NCBI GenBank assembly: GCA_017428725.1
Contig: JAFRQH010000017.1
Location: 170,501-234,500, forward strand
DNA: 64,000 bases
From: Bacteroidales bacterium
Lineage (GTDB): Bacteria; Bacteroidota; Bacteroidia; Bacteroidales; UBA932
Reading direction: 5' to 3'
Shown: one piece after another, positions 1 to 8,908 of the stretch
How positions within the stretch are numbered: position 1 is the first letter of the stretch
Layout: each line of letters opens with the position of its first letter
Notes under the pieces: generated by a model
What the model saw: the letters and a program-made list of their open reading frames with translations, nothing else
What the model was told of the DNA's origin: nothing
The model's database searches: none
Translations under genes and position numbers: made by a program

Positions 1-325
1 ACTTGTATGCGGTAGCATACACCCCCCAGGAGAGTACATTTGCAATCAAGAAAGGAATGACAAGCCGCTTGAGTCCGCACAGGTATTTTTGGCCGAACCA
101 TCTCACGTCCGGTTTCCGTGGTGTGTCGCGAAAACACAGGTAACCGGCCAGAAAGAGAAACGCGGGGAGGACGATCCCTGTGACCCAGATGATCGCCTTT
201 CCCACGACGTCAAAGGCCGGATAACCCTGATCGATCCAACTCGGAATGGAAGCATGACGGAGTACGACGATGCCTGTAACCAAAATGATGAGCAGGTCGA
301 GCCAATTGTTTTGGTGTCGTTTCAT
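1..325 (-). CDS. Acyltransferase-3 family membrane protein, 3' end cut by window edge
   Basis: I translated this partial gene by hand from the ATG at 325. The first ~108 residues show a hydrophobic helix after NWLDLL, with HAS about 27 residues in. A second helix follows (IVLPAFLFLAGYL) and then a basic cytoplasmic stretch. This is the N-terminal layout of OafA/WecH-like acyltransferase-3 proteins, which O-acetylate or O-succinylate sugars at the inner membrane. The start overlaps the stop of the upstream GT4 gene by 4 nt (ATGA), so it belongs to the same operon. The C-terminal two thirds lie outside the window, so substrate and completeness cannot be judged. Confidence 0.8.
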   Translation of the reverse strand, partial: MKRHQNNWLDLLIILVTGIVVLRHASIPSWIDQGYPAFDVVGKAIIWVTGIVLPAFLFLAGYLCFRDTPRKPDVRWFGQKYLCGLKRLVIPFLIANVLSWGVYATAYK

Positions 326-1455
326 ATAAGAAGATTTTGAAAACATCGGGTCCATTGCTGCATCACAACTTCTTCTGAATATACTTGCGGAATCTCAGCG
401 GTTTTTACGGACATGGAGGAACGCAGATTCTCGTCTGACATCATTCTCGCCATCGCTGACGCCAAGGCATCGAGGTTGCCTTCAGGAACCAAAAGTCCAT
501 TCTCTCCCTCGCGGATGAGATCTTTTGGCCCGCAAGGAAAGTCAAAACTGACCACCGGCAAGCCACAGGCCATCGCCTCGATCATCACCATCGGCAGGCC
601 TTCGAAGTGCGAACTCATCGCCAGGAAGGCGCTGCGGGCGTATTCGTCAAAGATCCGGCCCGTCGGCGGGTTGATCCGGGCGGAATCCGCAATCCCGAGC
701 CGGTCTGCCTTCTCCCGGAGCATCTGCTCCCATTCACCCTGGCCGAAGATATCCAGGCTCCAGCCCTCGCGGGTGGCAGCGGGAATCAGCGCCCAGGCAT
801 CCAGTAGCCGGTCGAAACCTTTCTGGTAGTCCAGCCGGCCTACGGCAATCACCCGCCGGCTCTGCGGATTGTAACGGACATCCGGCACGGCGGGGGCCGC
901 ATTGGGGATGACCGCCAGGTTGGGCAGCGCCCCCCAGTAACCGGCATCCTCCCGTGTGAGCACGACGAAGCGGTCGAAGCGGCGCACCAGCCGGTCGTCC
1001 TGCCGCATCCGGTACCGGTCGGCCAGGCCCAGCAAGCCGCTGCGGTTGTACTGTAGGCGGAAGAAGCGGTTGTAGTGGAGCTCCAGCACCTTCTTGCTTC
1101 CGTCCGGGATGTCCGGAATGAAGGAGGACTCGGACGGGAAGAGCGACACCACGACATCCGCCCGCTCGCGCAGCAGCAGCTCCGTCAGCCGTTTCCGATG
1201 GATCCTTCGCTTGCGGAAATAGCTGAGGATCTTCCTCAGCGGCGAGCGTCCATTGTCTACGGAGTAGTTTATCCCCAGGTCCACCATCCGCACTTCGGGC
1301 GGGAAGGCGTAGAAAGGCGGCCGTCCTTGCTGGTCCGTGGTCACGACCATCAACTCATACCCTCCCTGTGCGGCAAACCAGTGGACCTTGTTGAGCAGGA
1401 CCCGCTCGATCCCGCCGGGGTTGTAGAGGGAGGCGAAACAGTAGATGATTTTCAT
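322..1455 (-). CDS. Glycosyltransferase family 4 (GT-B fold)
   Basis: This 377-residue protein probably adds one sugar of the repeat unit at the cytoplasmic face. The N-terminal domain opens with a PGGIERV motif (residues 13-19), the usual GT4 start. The C-terminal domain has AVGRLDYQKG (204-213) and EGLPMVMIE (285-293), the donor-nucleotide-binding E-x7-E signature. It is followed by CGLPVVSFDFPCGP, typical of galactosyl- and N-acetylgalactosaminyl-type GT4 enzymes, although donor and acceptor cannot be read from sequence. The ATG at 1455 overlaps the stop of the Wzy-like gene, and the stop overlaps the next acyltransferase gene, both by 4 nt. Confidence 0.9.
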   Translation of the reverse strand: MKIIYCFASLYNPGGIERVLLNKVHWFAAQGGYELMVVTTDQQGRPPFYAFPPEVRMVDLGINYSVDNGRSPLRKILSYFRKRRIHRKRLTELLLRERADVVVSLFPSESSFIPDIPDGSKKVLELHYNRFFRLQYNRSGLLGLADRYRMRQDDRLVRRFDRFVVLTREDAGYWGALPNLAVIPNAAPAVPDVRYNPQSRRVIAVGRLDYQKGFDRLLDAWALIPAATREGWSLDIFGQGEWEQMLREKADRLGIADSARINPPTGRIFDEYARSAFLAMSSHFEGLPMVMIEAMACGLPVVSFDFPCGPKDLIREGENGLLVPEGNLDALASAMARMMSDENLRSSMSVKTAEIPQVYSEEVVMQQWTRCFQNLLI

Positions 1456-2702
1456 TCTTTTTTCCCGGACTCGTCAATGTCGCCGTCGATACAGAAGAGC
1501 AGGGCGTCGAGCAGAAAGATATCCGTCAACACCTTGGTCCACACGATGAACGTGAGGGCGACCAGCAGGAGAGCTGCGAGGGTGAAGTTCCGGAATTTAC
1601 CAATCAAGGATAGATGATTGTGAAGGAAATAGATGGAAAAGATGGCCATTCCGATCAGACCGCAGTAAATGATATAATTGCAGTAGCCGATATCCGAATT
1701 GGTTTGGAAAATACCGATGCGTCCTTCGCCGATAATCCATCCTCGCGGGGTTGTGGGCCATACCCACATCTGTTTGAGCTGGTCCGTGGAACCGGTCCTG
1801 AACTCGCCGGTTTCGACCCAGTTGAAGAACCCTTCGAATCCGAAACGCAAGTCTTCGTGGAAGCTGGCACTGGAATTATAAAAAATCATACTGATGAGGA
1901 ACGCAGCTCCCAACAGGAAGAGCAACAGGAGAGATGTGTTGACCTGGATTTTGGATATCACACCGCCCCGCTGCATCCTCAAGTTGCCGTAGACAATGTA
2001 GACCAGTCCAAGCACAGTCCCGACGACAGTGGTCCGTGAAATGATGGATCCTACAACCGTTATAAGCAGGAAAGCGGCGATCAGAATGCCAGATTGTCTG
2101 ACATCTTCCCGGACACGGTCTTCCATTGCCAGTTGGTGGGCAATCATTACCTGTACTGCGGAGAAACGGATTCCGGCAGGATCGAGCGCACAGCCAATTC
2201 CATAAAGACGTCCGGCGCGTTCATACATTTGGCTGGCTTGCCAGATAGTGGAATGGACAAAATCATGGATTGGAGCAACATTGTCGATGAGAAGGGCCAG
2301 GATACATTGAGCGGAACAGGCATAGGCCAGGAAGAAAGTGAGCAGCCTCAAGTCCACCCGCTCATATTGGGTCTTCAAGATAACATATACGCCATATGCA
2401 CCACCCAACCAAGTGGCAAAGGATGCGTAATAGTGGATGAACTCCCGTTCATAACTCCCGTTGGCGACGATGGCGAAATAACACCACAAGGAGAACAGGA
2501 CGGCCAAAGCTGCGGAAATAAAGACGCGTCGGGATATGTGGACCGTCCGGTCCTGAAAGCTTTTAAAGGCAAAAGCCAATAACCCGACGACGGCCAACAT
2601 CATTTTCGTATTCGCGATAGGGAAAAACCGAAATCGGAAATCGAAAAAGAAGAAGTCGACAACGATGGTCATCAGAATGACAATCCAAATATTCCGTTTC
2701 AT
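1452..2702 (-). CDS. Wzy-like polysaccharide polymerase, multi-pass membrane protein
   Basis: This 416-residue, strongly hydrophobic protein has about ten predicted membrane spans. A large polar loop lies in the last third (residues ~280-335, rich in W, G and T, including WVWPTTPRGW). A big periplasmic loop near the C-terminal half is characteristic of O-antigen polymerases and ligases. These families have little sequence conservation, so the call rests on topology and on being the only such candidate in a locus that also has a Wzx flippase. It would join repeat units on the periplasmic side. It could instead be a ligase or an unrelated membrane protein. Confidence 0.65.
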   Translation of the reverse strand: MKRNIWIVILMTIVVDFFFFDFRFRFFPIANTKMMLAVVGLLAFAFKSFQDRTVHISRRVFISAALAVLFSLWCYFAIVANGSYEREFIHYYASFATWLGGAYGVYVILKTQYERVDLRLLTFFLAYACSAQCILALLIDNVAPIHDFVHSTIWQASQMYERAGRLYGIGCALDPAGIRFSAVQVMIAHQLAMEDRVREDVRQSGILIAAFLLITVVGSIISRTTVVGTVLGLVYIVYGNLRMQRGGVISKIQVNTSLLLLFLLGAAFLISMIFYNSSASFHEDLRFGFEGFFNWVETGEFRTGSTDQLKQMWVWPTTPRGWIIGEGRIGIFQTNSDIGYCNYIIYCGLIGMAIFSIYFLHNHLSLIGKFRNFTLAALLLVALTFIVWTKVLTDIFLLDALLFCIDGDIDESGKKE

Positions 2703-2705
2703 CGT

Positions 2706-3686
2706 TTATCGATAGATTAATCCATACACAAATTTATAAACCAGCAAATAGTACAATTTTACTGCTCCCCAGCATCGCCTGGCAGCAAGACCTTGCAAGA
2801 GGCGTGTACGCAGTGGGAGCGCCCTGTTGGCCATCGCATAGGCGTTGGATTCCGGGAACCAGTTGGACCAGGTCTCATAATTGGATCGGTCTGCACTGAT
2901 CAGGAGCGGGAGTTTGAGGAACAGTTTCAAATGATTGCCGTAGGGCTCCAGTTCTGCTGCATATGCGCTTGCGGCGATGGCGTCAAGGCCTCCCGCAAGA
3001 TTCTCCGAAATCTCCCGCCGCCGCTCCGGGCTGAATTGCCGGCTGAGCGAAGTCTCGCTGACGGCGTTGTAGCGGTAGAGCGGCTTGTGCAGTTGTACGA
3101 CCTTTCCGGCTTTGCAGAAAGCTTTGAGCATCAGCATCATATCCTCGCCCATATTCGCTCCGTCGATAAAATGGATGCCGTTGCCGAGCAACAGCTCCCT
3201 GCGCACGGCGAAGAGCCAGAGGTTCCAACGCATCGTACCGCCCATCAGGTTCTTCAGCGCCTGCAGAGGCAAATCATAATCGGCCTGGTGCATGACCCTG
3301 CCATTCTTCTCGAATCCGAGCGTCCAGTCCCAGCCGACGATATCCACGACCTCTTCCGCGGAGTCGATCGCGTGCGCCGCCTCTTCCAGTGCCTCCGGCT
3401 CGATCCGGTCATCAGCATCCACAAAAGCCAGATAATCTCCACACGCGGCTGCCAATCCGCGGTTGCGGGCGGCGGCGACACCACCGTTGCGAAGCTGCGA
3501 GACGATGTGGCAGGGGAAATCGGCAGAAGCGGCGAATGCTTCCAGCAGTTCCGCGCTGCCGTCCGTGCTGCCGTCCTCCACGAAGATCAGCTCAAAGTCG
3601 CGCCAGTGTTGACGCCGGATACTTTCGAGACTCTCGGGGAGGGTCCTGGCGGCATTGTAAACGGGTATGATGATGCTGAATTTCAA
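2706..3686 (-). CDS. Glycosyltransferase family 2
   Basis: This 326-residue protein has the GT-A fold signatures in order: SIIIPVYN (4-11), VEDGSTDGS (36-44), an AAARNRGL segment, and the metal-binding FVDADD (88-93). About 200 further residues form the acceptor region. The first codon that keeps the SIIIPVYN strand intact is TTG at 3686, whose A-containing overlap with the upstream TGA gives a TTGA junction. No ATG lies close by, so a TTG start is likely. Donor sugar is unknown. It sits between the SGNH-like and the Wzy-like genes. Confidence 0.9.
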   Translation of the reverse strand: MKFSIIIPVYNAARTLPESLESIRRQHWRDFELIFVEDGSTDGSAELLEAFAASADFPCHIVSQLRNGGVAAARNRGLAAACGDYLAFVDADDRIEPEALEEAAHAIDSAEEVVDIVGWDWTLGFEKNGRVMHQADYDLPLQALKNLMGGTMRWNLWLFAVRRELLLGNGIHFIDGANMGEDMMLMLKAFCKAGKVVQLHKPLYRYNAVSETSLSRQFSPERRREISENLAGGLDAIAASAYAAELEPYGNHLKLFLKLPLLISADRSNYETWSNWFPESNAYAMANRALPLRTRLLQGLAARRCWGAVKLYYLLVYKFVYGLIYR

Positions 3687-4606
3687 ATCTCCCGACGGAT
3701 ATCTTGGATGACACTATGTGTAAACAAAGCCGCACCGTTCTCATTCAAATGGTCCGCGTCGCGGAACAATGACAGATTTCCGAAGAAGCGCGGGTCTTTG
3801 TGATAATTGAAATAGGGGATACCCAAGCGCTCCGTTATCTCGCAGAGTTTTCGGTATTGTTCGCTCTGCTGGACATCGTCATCAGCCAGGCGGGGCGATG
3901 TGACCAATACGACCTGACAACCTTTATCCCGGGCGTAGGACAAGACTTTCTCAAACAACTCCACTTTCAAAGGATGAAGGTTTTCGGCTGCCTTTGCAGT
4001 CCCGATCCCCGCGGCATATTGGGCATCCGCAGGAAGCGGCACATAGCCTCGGAAGGAGTTGCGCCCGGATACGAAAGCGAAAAGGTACTCCGGAAGCTTG
4101 GAGTTATACCTGTATAACCAGGAGTGCAGGGCGGCCTGTTCAGCGGGGCCGATCTCTTTCAAGATGGCCTTGCTGAAATCGTTCAGCGGATAGGGCCAGA
4201 AATCGCGGATTTCCAGGAAGTCCCCCCAGTCCAGGTTATGGGACAGACAGTCGTCGCTAAGGTCCCAGATGACCAGTTTCGGCACGTAACGTTCAAGGAT
4301 TAAACTGAGCTGGCATATCTGGCAGTACAGGAAAGCACCATCTTTTCCGACGTTGCGGGCACTCATGTGCAGGCTGTCCTGGAGAACGGAGGGAATGTAA
4401 TGATGCGTGGCGGTAGAAGGACCCAGGACCAGCAAGTCTTCAGTAGCCATCTCCACGCCATAATAGGAGGTCATCTCGTAGTTGTCCGGTTTGGCCAGCA
4501 GGGCCTTTTTCCGGATTGTGTCCATCGCAAAGTGGCACACCTGGTCCAGGATGACCACGATAGCCACGACAATCAGGCAACGGATTAAGAAGCGTAATCC
4601 TTTCAT
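3683..4606 (-). CDS. SGNH/GDSL-like membrane-anchored protein next to MBOAT acyltransferase
   Basis: This protein is 307 residues from the ATG at 4606. An upstream ATG at 4657 would run inside the MBOAT gene and is rejected. A single N-terminal transmembrane helix (residues ~5-24) is followed by a periplasmic domain. LVLGPSTATHHY (residues ~59-70) occupies the place of the SGNH block I, with GPS instead of GDS. DADHLNENG near the C-terminus (D283, H286) fits the block V D-x-x-H. Partner proteins of this type (AlgJ/AlgX- or DltD-like) receive acyl groups from an adjacent MBOAT and pass them to the glycan. I infer the same role here. Confidence 0.75.
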   Translation of the reverse strand: MKGLRFLIRCLIVVAIVVILDQVCHFAMDTIRKKALLAKPDNYEMTSYYGVEMATEDLLVLGPSTATHHYIPSVLQDSLHMSARNVGKDGAFLYCQICQLSLILERYVPKLVIWDLSDDCLSHNLDWGDFLEIRDFWPYPLNDFSKAILKEIGPAEQAALHSWLYRYNSKLPEYLFAFVSGRNSFRGYVPLPADAQYAAGIGTAKAAENLHPLKVELFEKVLSYARDKGCQVVLVTSPRLADDDVQQSEQYRKLCEITERLGIPYFNYHKDPRFFGNLSLFRDADHLNENGAALFTHSVIQDIRREI

Positions 4607-4610
4607 AGTA

Positions 4611-6062
4611 TCAGAATTGGAAATAGATGAAGGCCCCTCCATGCCATTGGCCGGCAAAGATGATAAAGGCGATCATCACCGCCATTGACAGAATACGGAT
4701 CCAGGCGTGCTCGGAATGCAGGAAATGGATGTTCCATTGATTCTCGTCTTTCCACTCCTTCAGGAAGAGGATTACTGCCGATAGCAGACCAAGTGTGCCG
4801 ATTTCCAACAACCCGTTGGTAAAGACCGGGCCGAACCCTTTCCCGCATTGGGAGATGATCGCACCCAAGTCGGACAGCCCTTTGGCCCTGAAGATGACAA
4901 GACCGACGGATACGAGGATGAATGTAAGGATCCTTCGCGGAGTCACGTAGAACCATCTTCCTTTCAACCGGTGTTTCTTTTCGAAGGCTTTGCGTCCCTT
5001 CTCCGTGGCGGCGACCAGAATCAACAGAATGCTGTGGTAGATGCCGAAAAACAGGAAAGTCCAGTTGGCACCATGCCATAAGCCGATGAGGATGATGTTG
5101 ATGCTTGTTGCCAGGTAAAGGCCCCATTTCCCCCAATCTCGGAAGGCGATATTGAGGGGCATGAAGACATAGTCGGTAATCCAGGTGGTTAGCGACATGT
5201 GCCAACGTCTCCAGTATTCACTCACATTCTGCGCGAAAACCGGACGGCGGAAATTCTCGCGGATTTTGAGACCGAGCATCCGGCTCACGCCGATAGCCAT
5301 CTCCGAGTAGCCGGCAAAGTCGGCGTACATTTCCACGGCGTACAAGACCGCGGCCAGTATGATGGAGGTGGTGTTGTGATAAGATACGTTCCCGAATACC
5401 GCGTTCGGGTAGGAAGTAATCCTGTCGGCAATGCAGACCTTCAGGAACAAACCCCAGACGAACCGACGCAGTCCTTCTGCCAGATTGTCGTAGTCTATCG
5501 ACCGGCCTTCCTTCAACTGGGGCAGGAATTCCCCCGGACGGTCGATCGGTCCGGACAGGATGGTTGGGAAAAAGGAAACGAACGTTCCGAATGCAAGTGC
5601 ATCCCGCTCTGCCTTGATTTTCCCAAGGTGGATGTCGATGGTGTAGCCGATCAGCTTGAAAGTGAAAAAACTGATGCCGACGGGCATCACGATCCGGAGT
5701 GCGGGTTTGCTGTCGATGCACCCCATTTTTTCCAACAACGCAGCGAACTCTTCCACAAGGAAACCGAGGTACTTGAAATAGAAGAGTATCCCGATTCCTA
5801 TGATGACACCCAGCGTGGACAGGAGGGAGGCTCGTTTGGGTTCACTTTCCGAATGCCGCTCGATCTGGATTCCCAGCCAGTAGAAGACGCCGGTGGCTAT
5901 AAGCAGCAGCGGGATCATCTTCCAGTTGGCGTAGCCGTAAAAGAACCACGATGCGAGCAGCAGCCAGCCGTTCTGCCAGTTTGCCTTACCGCGGAACACG
6001 GTATAGTACGGCAGAATGATGGCTGCGAAGAATATCCAGAAAATGAAGGAGTTGAAAACCAT
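4611..6062 (-). CDS. MBOAT family O-acyltransferase (DltB/AlgI-like)
   Basis: This 483-residue multi-pass protein moves an acyl group across the inner membrane onto a polysaccharide or a partner protein. Recognisable motifs are LSGPIDRPGEF (~169-179), WRRWHMSLTTW (284-294) and GLWHGANWTF (327-336). H330 matches the invariant MBOAT catalytic histidine. It is followed, 4 nt past its stop, by the SGNH-like partner, and preceded by an ACP and an FkbH-like gene. This suggests that the donor is an acyl-ACP, as DltB uses a carrier-bound donor, rather than acetyl-CoA as in the AlgI system. Confidence 0.93.
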   Translation of the reverse strand: MVFNSFIFWIFFAAIILPYYTVFRGKANWQNGWLLLASWFFYGYANWKMIPLLLIATGVFYWLGIQIERHSESEPKRASLLSTLGVIIGIGILFYFKYLGFLVEEFAALLEKMGCIDSKPALRIVMPVGISFFTFKLIGYTIDIHLGKIKAERDALAFGTFVSFFPTILSGPIDRPGEFLPQLKEGRSIDYDNLAEGLRRFVWGLFLKVCIADRITSYPNAVFGNVSYHNTTSIILAAVLYAVEMYADFAGYSEMAIGVSRMLGLKIRENFRRPVFAQNVSEYWRRWHMSLTTWITDYVFMPLNIAFRDWGKWGLYLATSINIILIGLWHGANWTFLFFGIYHSILLILVAATEKGRKAFEKKHRLKGRWFYVTPRRILTFILVSVGLVIFRAKGLSDLGAIISQCGKGFGPVFTNGLLEIGTLGLLSAVILFLKEWKDENQWNIHFLHSEHAWIRILSMAVMIAFIIFAGQWHGGAFIYFQF

Positions 6063-6065
6063 CGT

Positions 6066-6302
6066 TTACTTGCTCTGGATACAGTCGGCCAACTCGCCCA
6101 CATTCTTCCAGGAGAGGATCTCCTTGGAGGTGAACTTGACTTGGAAGGTCTTCTCGATCGCCACGATGAGCTGGATGTGGGTCAGGGAGTCCCATTCTTC
6201 AATGTCATCAGCCGTTGTCGTGTCCGTCAGGACGATCTCATCGTTGTCCAAGACATCGCGGAACACCTCCTCCAGCCGGGAGAAAATTTCGTTTCTTTCC
6301 AT
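6066..6302 (-). CDS. Acyl carrier protein, dedicated to the FkbH/MBOAT module
   Basis: This 78-residue acidic, helical protein has EEWDSLTHIQL (residues 35-45), the canonical carrier-protein motif. S39 is the site for 4'-phosphopantetheine. It is not the housekeeping fatty-acid ACP by context, since it lies 2 nt after the FkbH-like gene and 3 nt before the MBOAT gene. The expected role is to hold the acyl group loaded by the FkbH-like protein and present it to the membrane acyltransferase. A phosphopantetheinyl transferase is not encoded in this window and must come from elsewhere. Confidence 0.92.
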   Translation of the reverse strand: MERNEIFSRLEEVFRDVLDNDEIVLTDTTTADDIEEWDSLTHIQLIVAIEKTFQVKFTSKEILSWKNVGELADCIQSK

Positions 6303-6304
6303 AA

Positions 6305-8026
6305 TTATTCAGATTCGATTTGGATGTAGCAGGTCCTGTCTGTATACTCGTCGAGCCTCAACTCATAGCGTCCCTCTCCCAACGGCTTGAAGCCCAGACG
6401 GTCATAGTGTTCGCGAACCATTCCGTTCTTGGGTGTGGGGAGGTATTCGCCGATGATTCTTTTAACCCCTTTTTCCCGAGCTACTGCCACGATGGTGTTG
6501 AGGGTGAAGTCTTCCATCCCCCGTTTCAGGACACGGCAACTCATCAACCAGGTATTGATAAACAGCGAATCGGCATCAAGTTTCTCCAGGATAATGACAC
6601 AGATCAGGCCGTTGTCGCCGAATTTGTCCTTGAGTGAAAAGGCGATGGGAATGCGGTCGGGATTTTCGGCTACCGCAGCGATTTCCCCTTCGGTATAACG
6701 GACGGTGCGTAGATTGAACTGATTGCTCCGCTGGGTGAGCTGGGCGACCCGGGGTGTGTTGAAACGGGTGAATCCCTCAACCTTCGAGACCATATTCAGC
6801 GAGCGAAGGAAAGCCGCCTCATCTTTGAAGGACTTGGCATAACTGGTCCGCTGCGCTTCCACCTGATATTGTTTTGTGCGGTCCTTGTCCGTCGCGCTGT
6901 AAGAGGCCGTCTCGAAGAGATTCTGCGCATAGAGGAATTCCAGATAATCCGCCGGATCCTCAGGGAGTTCCGGGACGGTGATATCGGGAATATGTTCGCG
7001 GACGATATTCCGCTCGAAGGGATTGTCGTCCAGGAAAACCATCGAATCAAAGCCGATGTTGAGGATCTGCTGGATGGCGCGGATGTTGTCCACCTTTGTG
7101 TCCCAGTTGGCCATGAAAACGGCGATGTCATCGAGGCGGAGAACCATATCGGGATGCTTCTCAAAGGGTTCTTTCGCCTTGTCCTCGTCATTCTTGGAGC
7201 AGATACAGAGTATAATACCGCGGTCTTTGAGTTTCTTAATCCACATCTGGAACTCGGTGAATACCTTTCCGATGCCGAGTCCGTGCCCAAGCTGGATCCC
7301 TTCCATCCCGTCATCCCCAACGACTCCGCCCCAGATCGTGTTGTCCAGATCTAAGATAAGACATTTTTTGAATCTGCCCCGCAGGGCACAAAGGATATCC
7401 AGGATGCGTGCACTGACCCAAGGGAGTGCATCGATGGACAAGATCATCTCCGTGCTGGTATAAACGGACGCATCGAAGAAGAGATCCCTGCCAAATTTGG
7501 CCTGCAGGGCAGACACATCACAGACAAACAGATTTTGGATCTGCTGGGAGAGTTCCATCAAATGATAATTGAATTTCCTGACCTGCCAGATAAAGGAAGT
7601 GGGGACACGGTTGGCATAGCTGCCAAAGACGGAATCATCAATCTCCGGATAATTGAGATAGATGATCCTAGCGTTTGTGAGTGAGCAGATGGTGCGGACG
7701 AAATCGAGCCGTTCATCGGCCAGCTGCGCTTTTCCGCTTTCGTCCCTGAGGGCGTGTTGTGCCAGCCATTTGTGTGTGGACTGGAACACCACGATATAAT
7801 CTGGCTGGAAGGCGTATAGTTCACTCCCGGGATCAAAGAACTGCTGTTGCACTTGGTTGAAGTCGGCCTCAAACAGGTTGATGTCCAGGCCGCGGTCCAC
7901 CCCTTCGCCCCGGATGGCTGTTGCAAGGAACTGGGTAGCGGTATCGCCCAGTAAGGCAACTTTGACAGAAGAGAGCCCGGCTGGGATAGTTTTCAGATTC
8001 TTCTTGAGAGTCTTGAAATCCTTCAT
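6305..8026 (-). CDS. FkbH-like HAD-IIIC family protein
   Basis: This 573-residue protein has the three parts of FkbH proteins. A SGNH-like N-terminal region covers residues ~20-200. A HAD domain follows with LILDLDNT (223-230), CSKND (276-280) and FLDDNPFE (331-338). The C-terminal region (~400-560) is GNAT-like. Characterised FkbH enzymes take 1,3-bisphosphoglycerate, remove the phosphate and load the glyceryl group on an ACP. An ACP gene follows after 2 nt. I infer a glyceryl- or related hydroxyacyl-ACP for ester decoration of the polysaccharide. The exact acyl group is unproven. Confidence 0.88.
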   Translation of the reverse strand: MKDFKTLKKNLKTIPAGLSSVKVALLGDTATQFLATAIRGEGVDRGLDINLFEADFNQVQQQFFDPGSELYAFQPDYIVVFQSTHKWLAQHALRDESGKAQLADERLDFVRTICSLTNARIIYLNYPEIDDSVFGSYANRVPTSFIWQVRKFNYHLMELSQQIQNLFVCDVSALQAKFGRDLFFDASVYTSTEMILSIDALPWVSARILDILCALRGRFKKCLILDLDNTIWGGVVGDDGMEGIQLGHGLGIGKVFTEFQMWIKKLKDRGIILCICSKNDEDKAKEPFEKHPDMVLRLDDIAVFMANWDTKVDNIRAIQQILNIGFDSMVFLDDNPFERNIVREHIPDITVPELPEDPADYLEFLYAQNLFETASYSATDKDRTKQYQVEAQRTSYAKSFKDEAAFLRSLNMVSKVEGFTRFNTPRVAQLTQRSNQFNLRTVRYTEGEIAAVAENPDRIPIAFSLKDKFGDNGLICVIILEKLDADSLFINTWLMSCRVLKRGMEDFTLNTIVAVAREKGVKRIIGEYLPTPKNGMVREHYDRLGFKPLGEGRYELRLDEYTDRTCYIQIESE

Positions 8027-8907
8027 AAGGAATGATAATTAAAGGACAAAGATACAATCTTTTCGAGGAAATGAAGGTCTTGGCTGTTGAATTTGCGGGC
8101 GAACAAGGCAGGAGAGGCTTTCAGCTGCTCGTAATCGGCTTCAGTCCAGTCCTTTAGAATCCATTCTCCGCCGGCGGGGTTTTCCCGCCAGCCGATGAGG
8201 CGCATACAACCATCGCTGTCGGAGGCCAGGCTGTGGATATGCTCGCGGTATGGCGATATCCAGCAGAGCGTCTGCATCACCAGCTCATCGCAACAGAAGG
8301 TGTTCCGGAAGACTTTTCGCACCCAGGCCTTATGGTCCACGAAATAGCGGGCCATCCCCTCCGTAACGCTCACCCACTGCGATCCTTTCTTGAAATCTAC
8401 ATCCTTGTTGCGGTATAGTCCGCACACCTCCTGCAGTCGGAGAAATCCCGCACGCAGGGCCCGTATACACCAGTTCCGGCTTTTGAACCGTTCCGGGAAC
8501 AGGTGCCAGCACTGGACTTTCCGCCTGAAGTTGTCCGGCATCTCGGCCCAGGTGTAACCGATGAATTCATCCCCTGCGTGGCGGTCGCAGTAGTCGTGGA
8601 TATAGTCCTGGCTCTTGAGCGGCAGGTCCACGCCGGAGAGCAGGTGATAATACTGGTAAGGGCCCTGGACCAGCGCAGCTTCGAAGAGAATGAACTCCGC
8701 TTCGACCATGCTCGGAGCGCCCCAGCGGACGTCAATGCGCCGGTCAAGTACCGTTAGTCCCGCCTGCTCCGTGTGGAGCTCCGGCAGCACCGGCACCTTC
8801 TTGTCGAAGTGGACGTAGATGTCGTTGCGCGGGTCGTCCAGACAGGAGACCAGCAGCTTCAGCACCTCGAACTCCGTATGGGCCAGGATCAGGAAGGCAC
8901 TTTTCAT
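8023..8907 (-). CDS. GT14-like (core-2/I-branching type) glycosyltransferase
   Basis: This 294-residue protein begins with the hallmark ILAHTEFE start. It also carries DIYVHFDKK (29-37), RWGAPSMVEAE and YHLLSGVDLPL (87-97), the conserved blocks of the beta-1,6-N-acetylglucosaminyltransferase (GT14/XylT) family. It probably adds a branch sugar. A related gene at 16335-17144 shares the same blocks, and each is followed by an acyltransferase-3 gene. The stop overlaps the FkbH-like start by 4 nt (ATGA). Confidence 0.88.
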   Translation of the reverse strand: MKSAFLILAHTEFEVLKLLVSCLDDPRNDIYVHFDKKVPVLPELHTEQAGLTVLDRRIDVRWGAPSMVEAEFILFEAALVQGPYQYYHLLSGVDLPLKSQDYIHDYCDRHAGDEFIGYTWAEMPDNFRRKVQCWHLFPERFKSRNWCIRALRAGFLRLQEVCGLYRNKDVDFKKGSQWVSVTEGMARYFVDHKAWVRKVFRNTFCCDELVMQTLCWISPYREHIHSLASDSDGCMRLIGWRENPAGGEWILKDWTEADYEQLKASPALFARKFNSQDLHFLEKIVSLSFNYHSL

Positions 8908-8908
8908 C

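Noticed and set aside
6066..6302. Housekeeping acyl carrier protein acpP
   Set aside because: It is inside the glycan operon between FkbH-like and MBOAT genes, and no fab genes of the main pathway accompany it.
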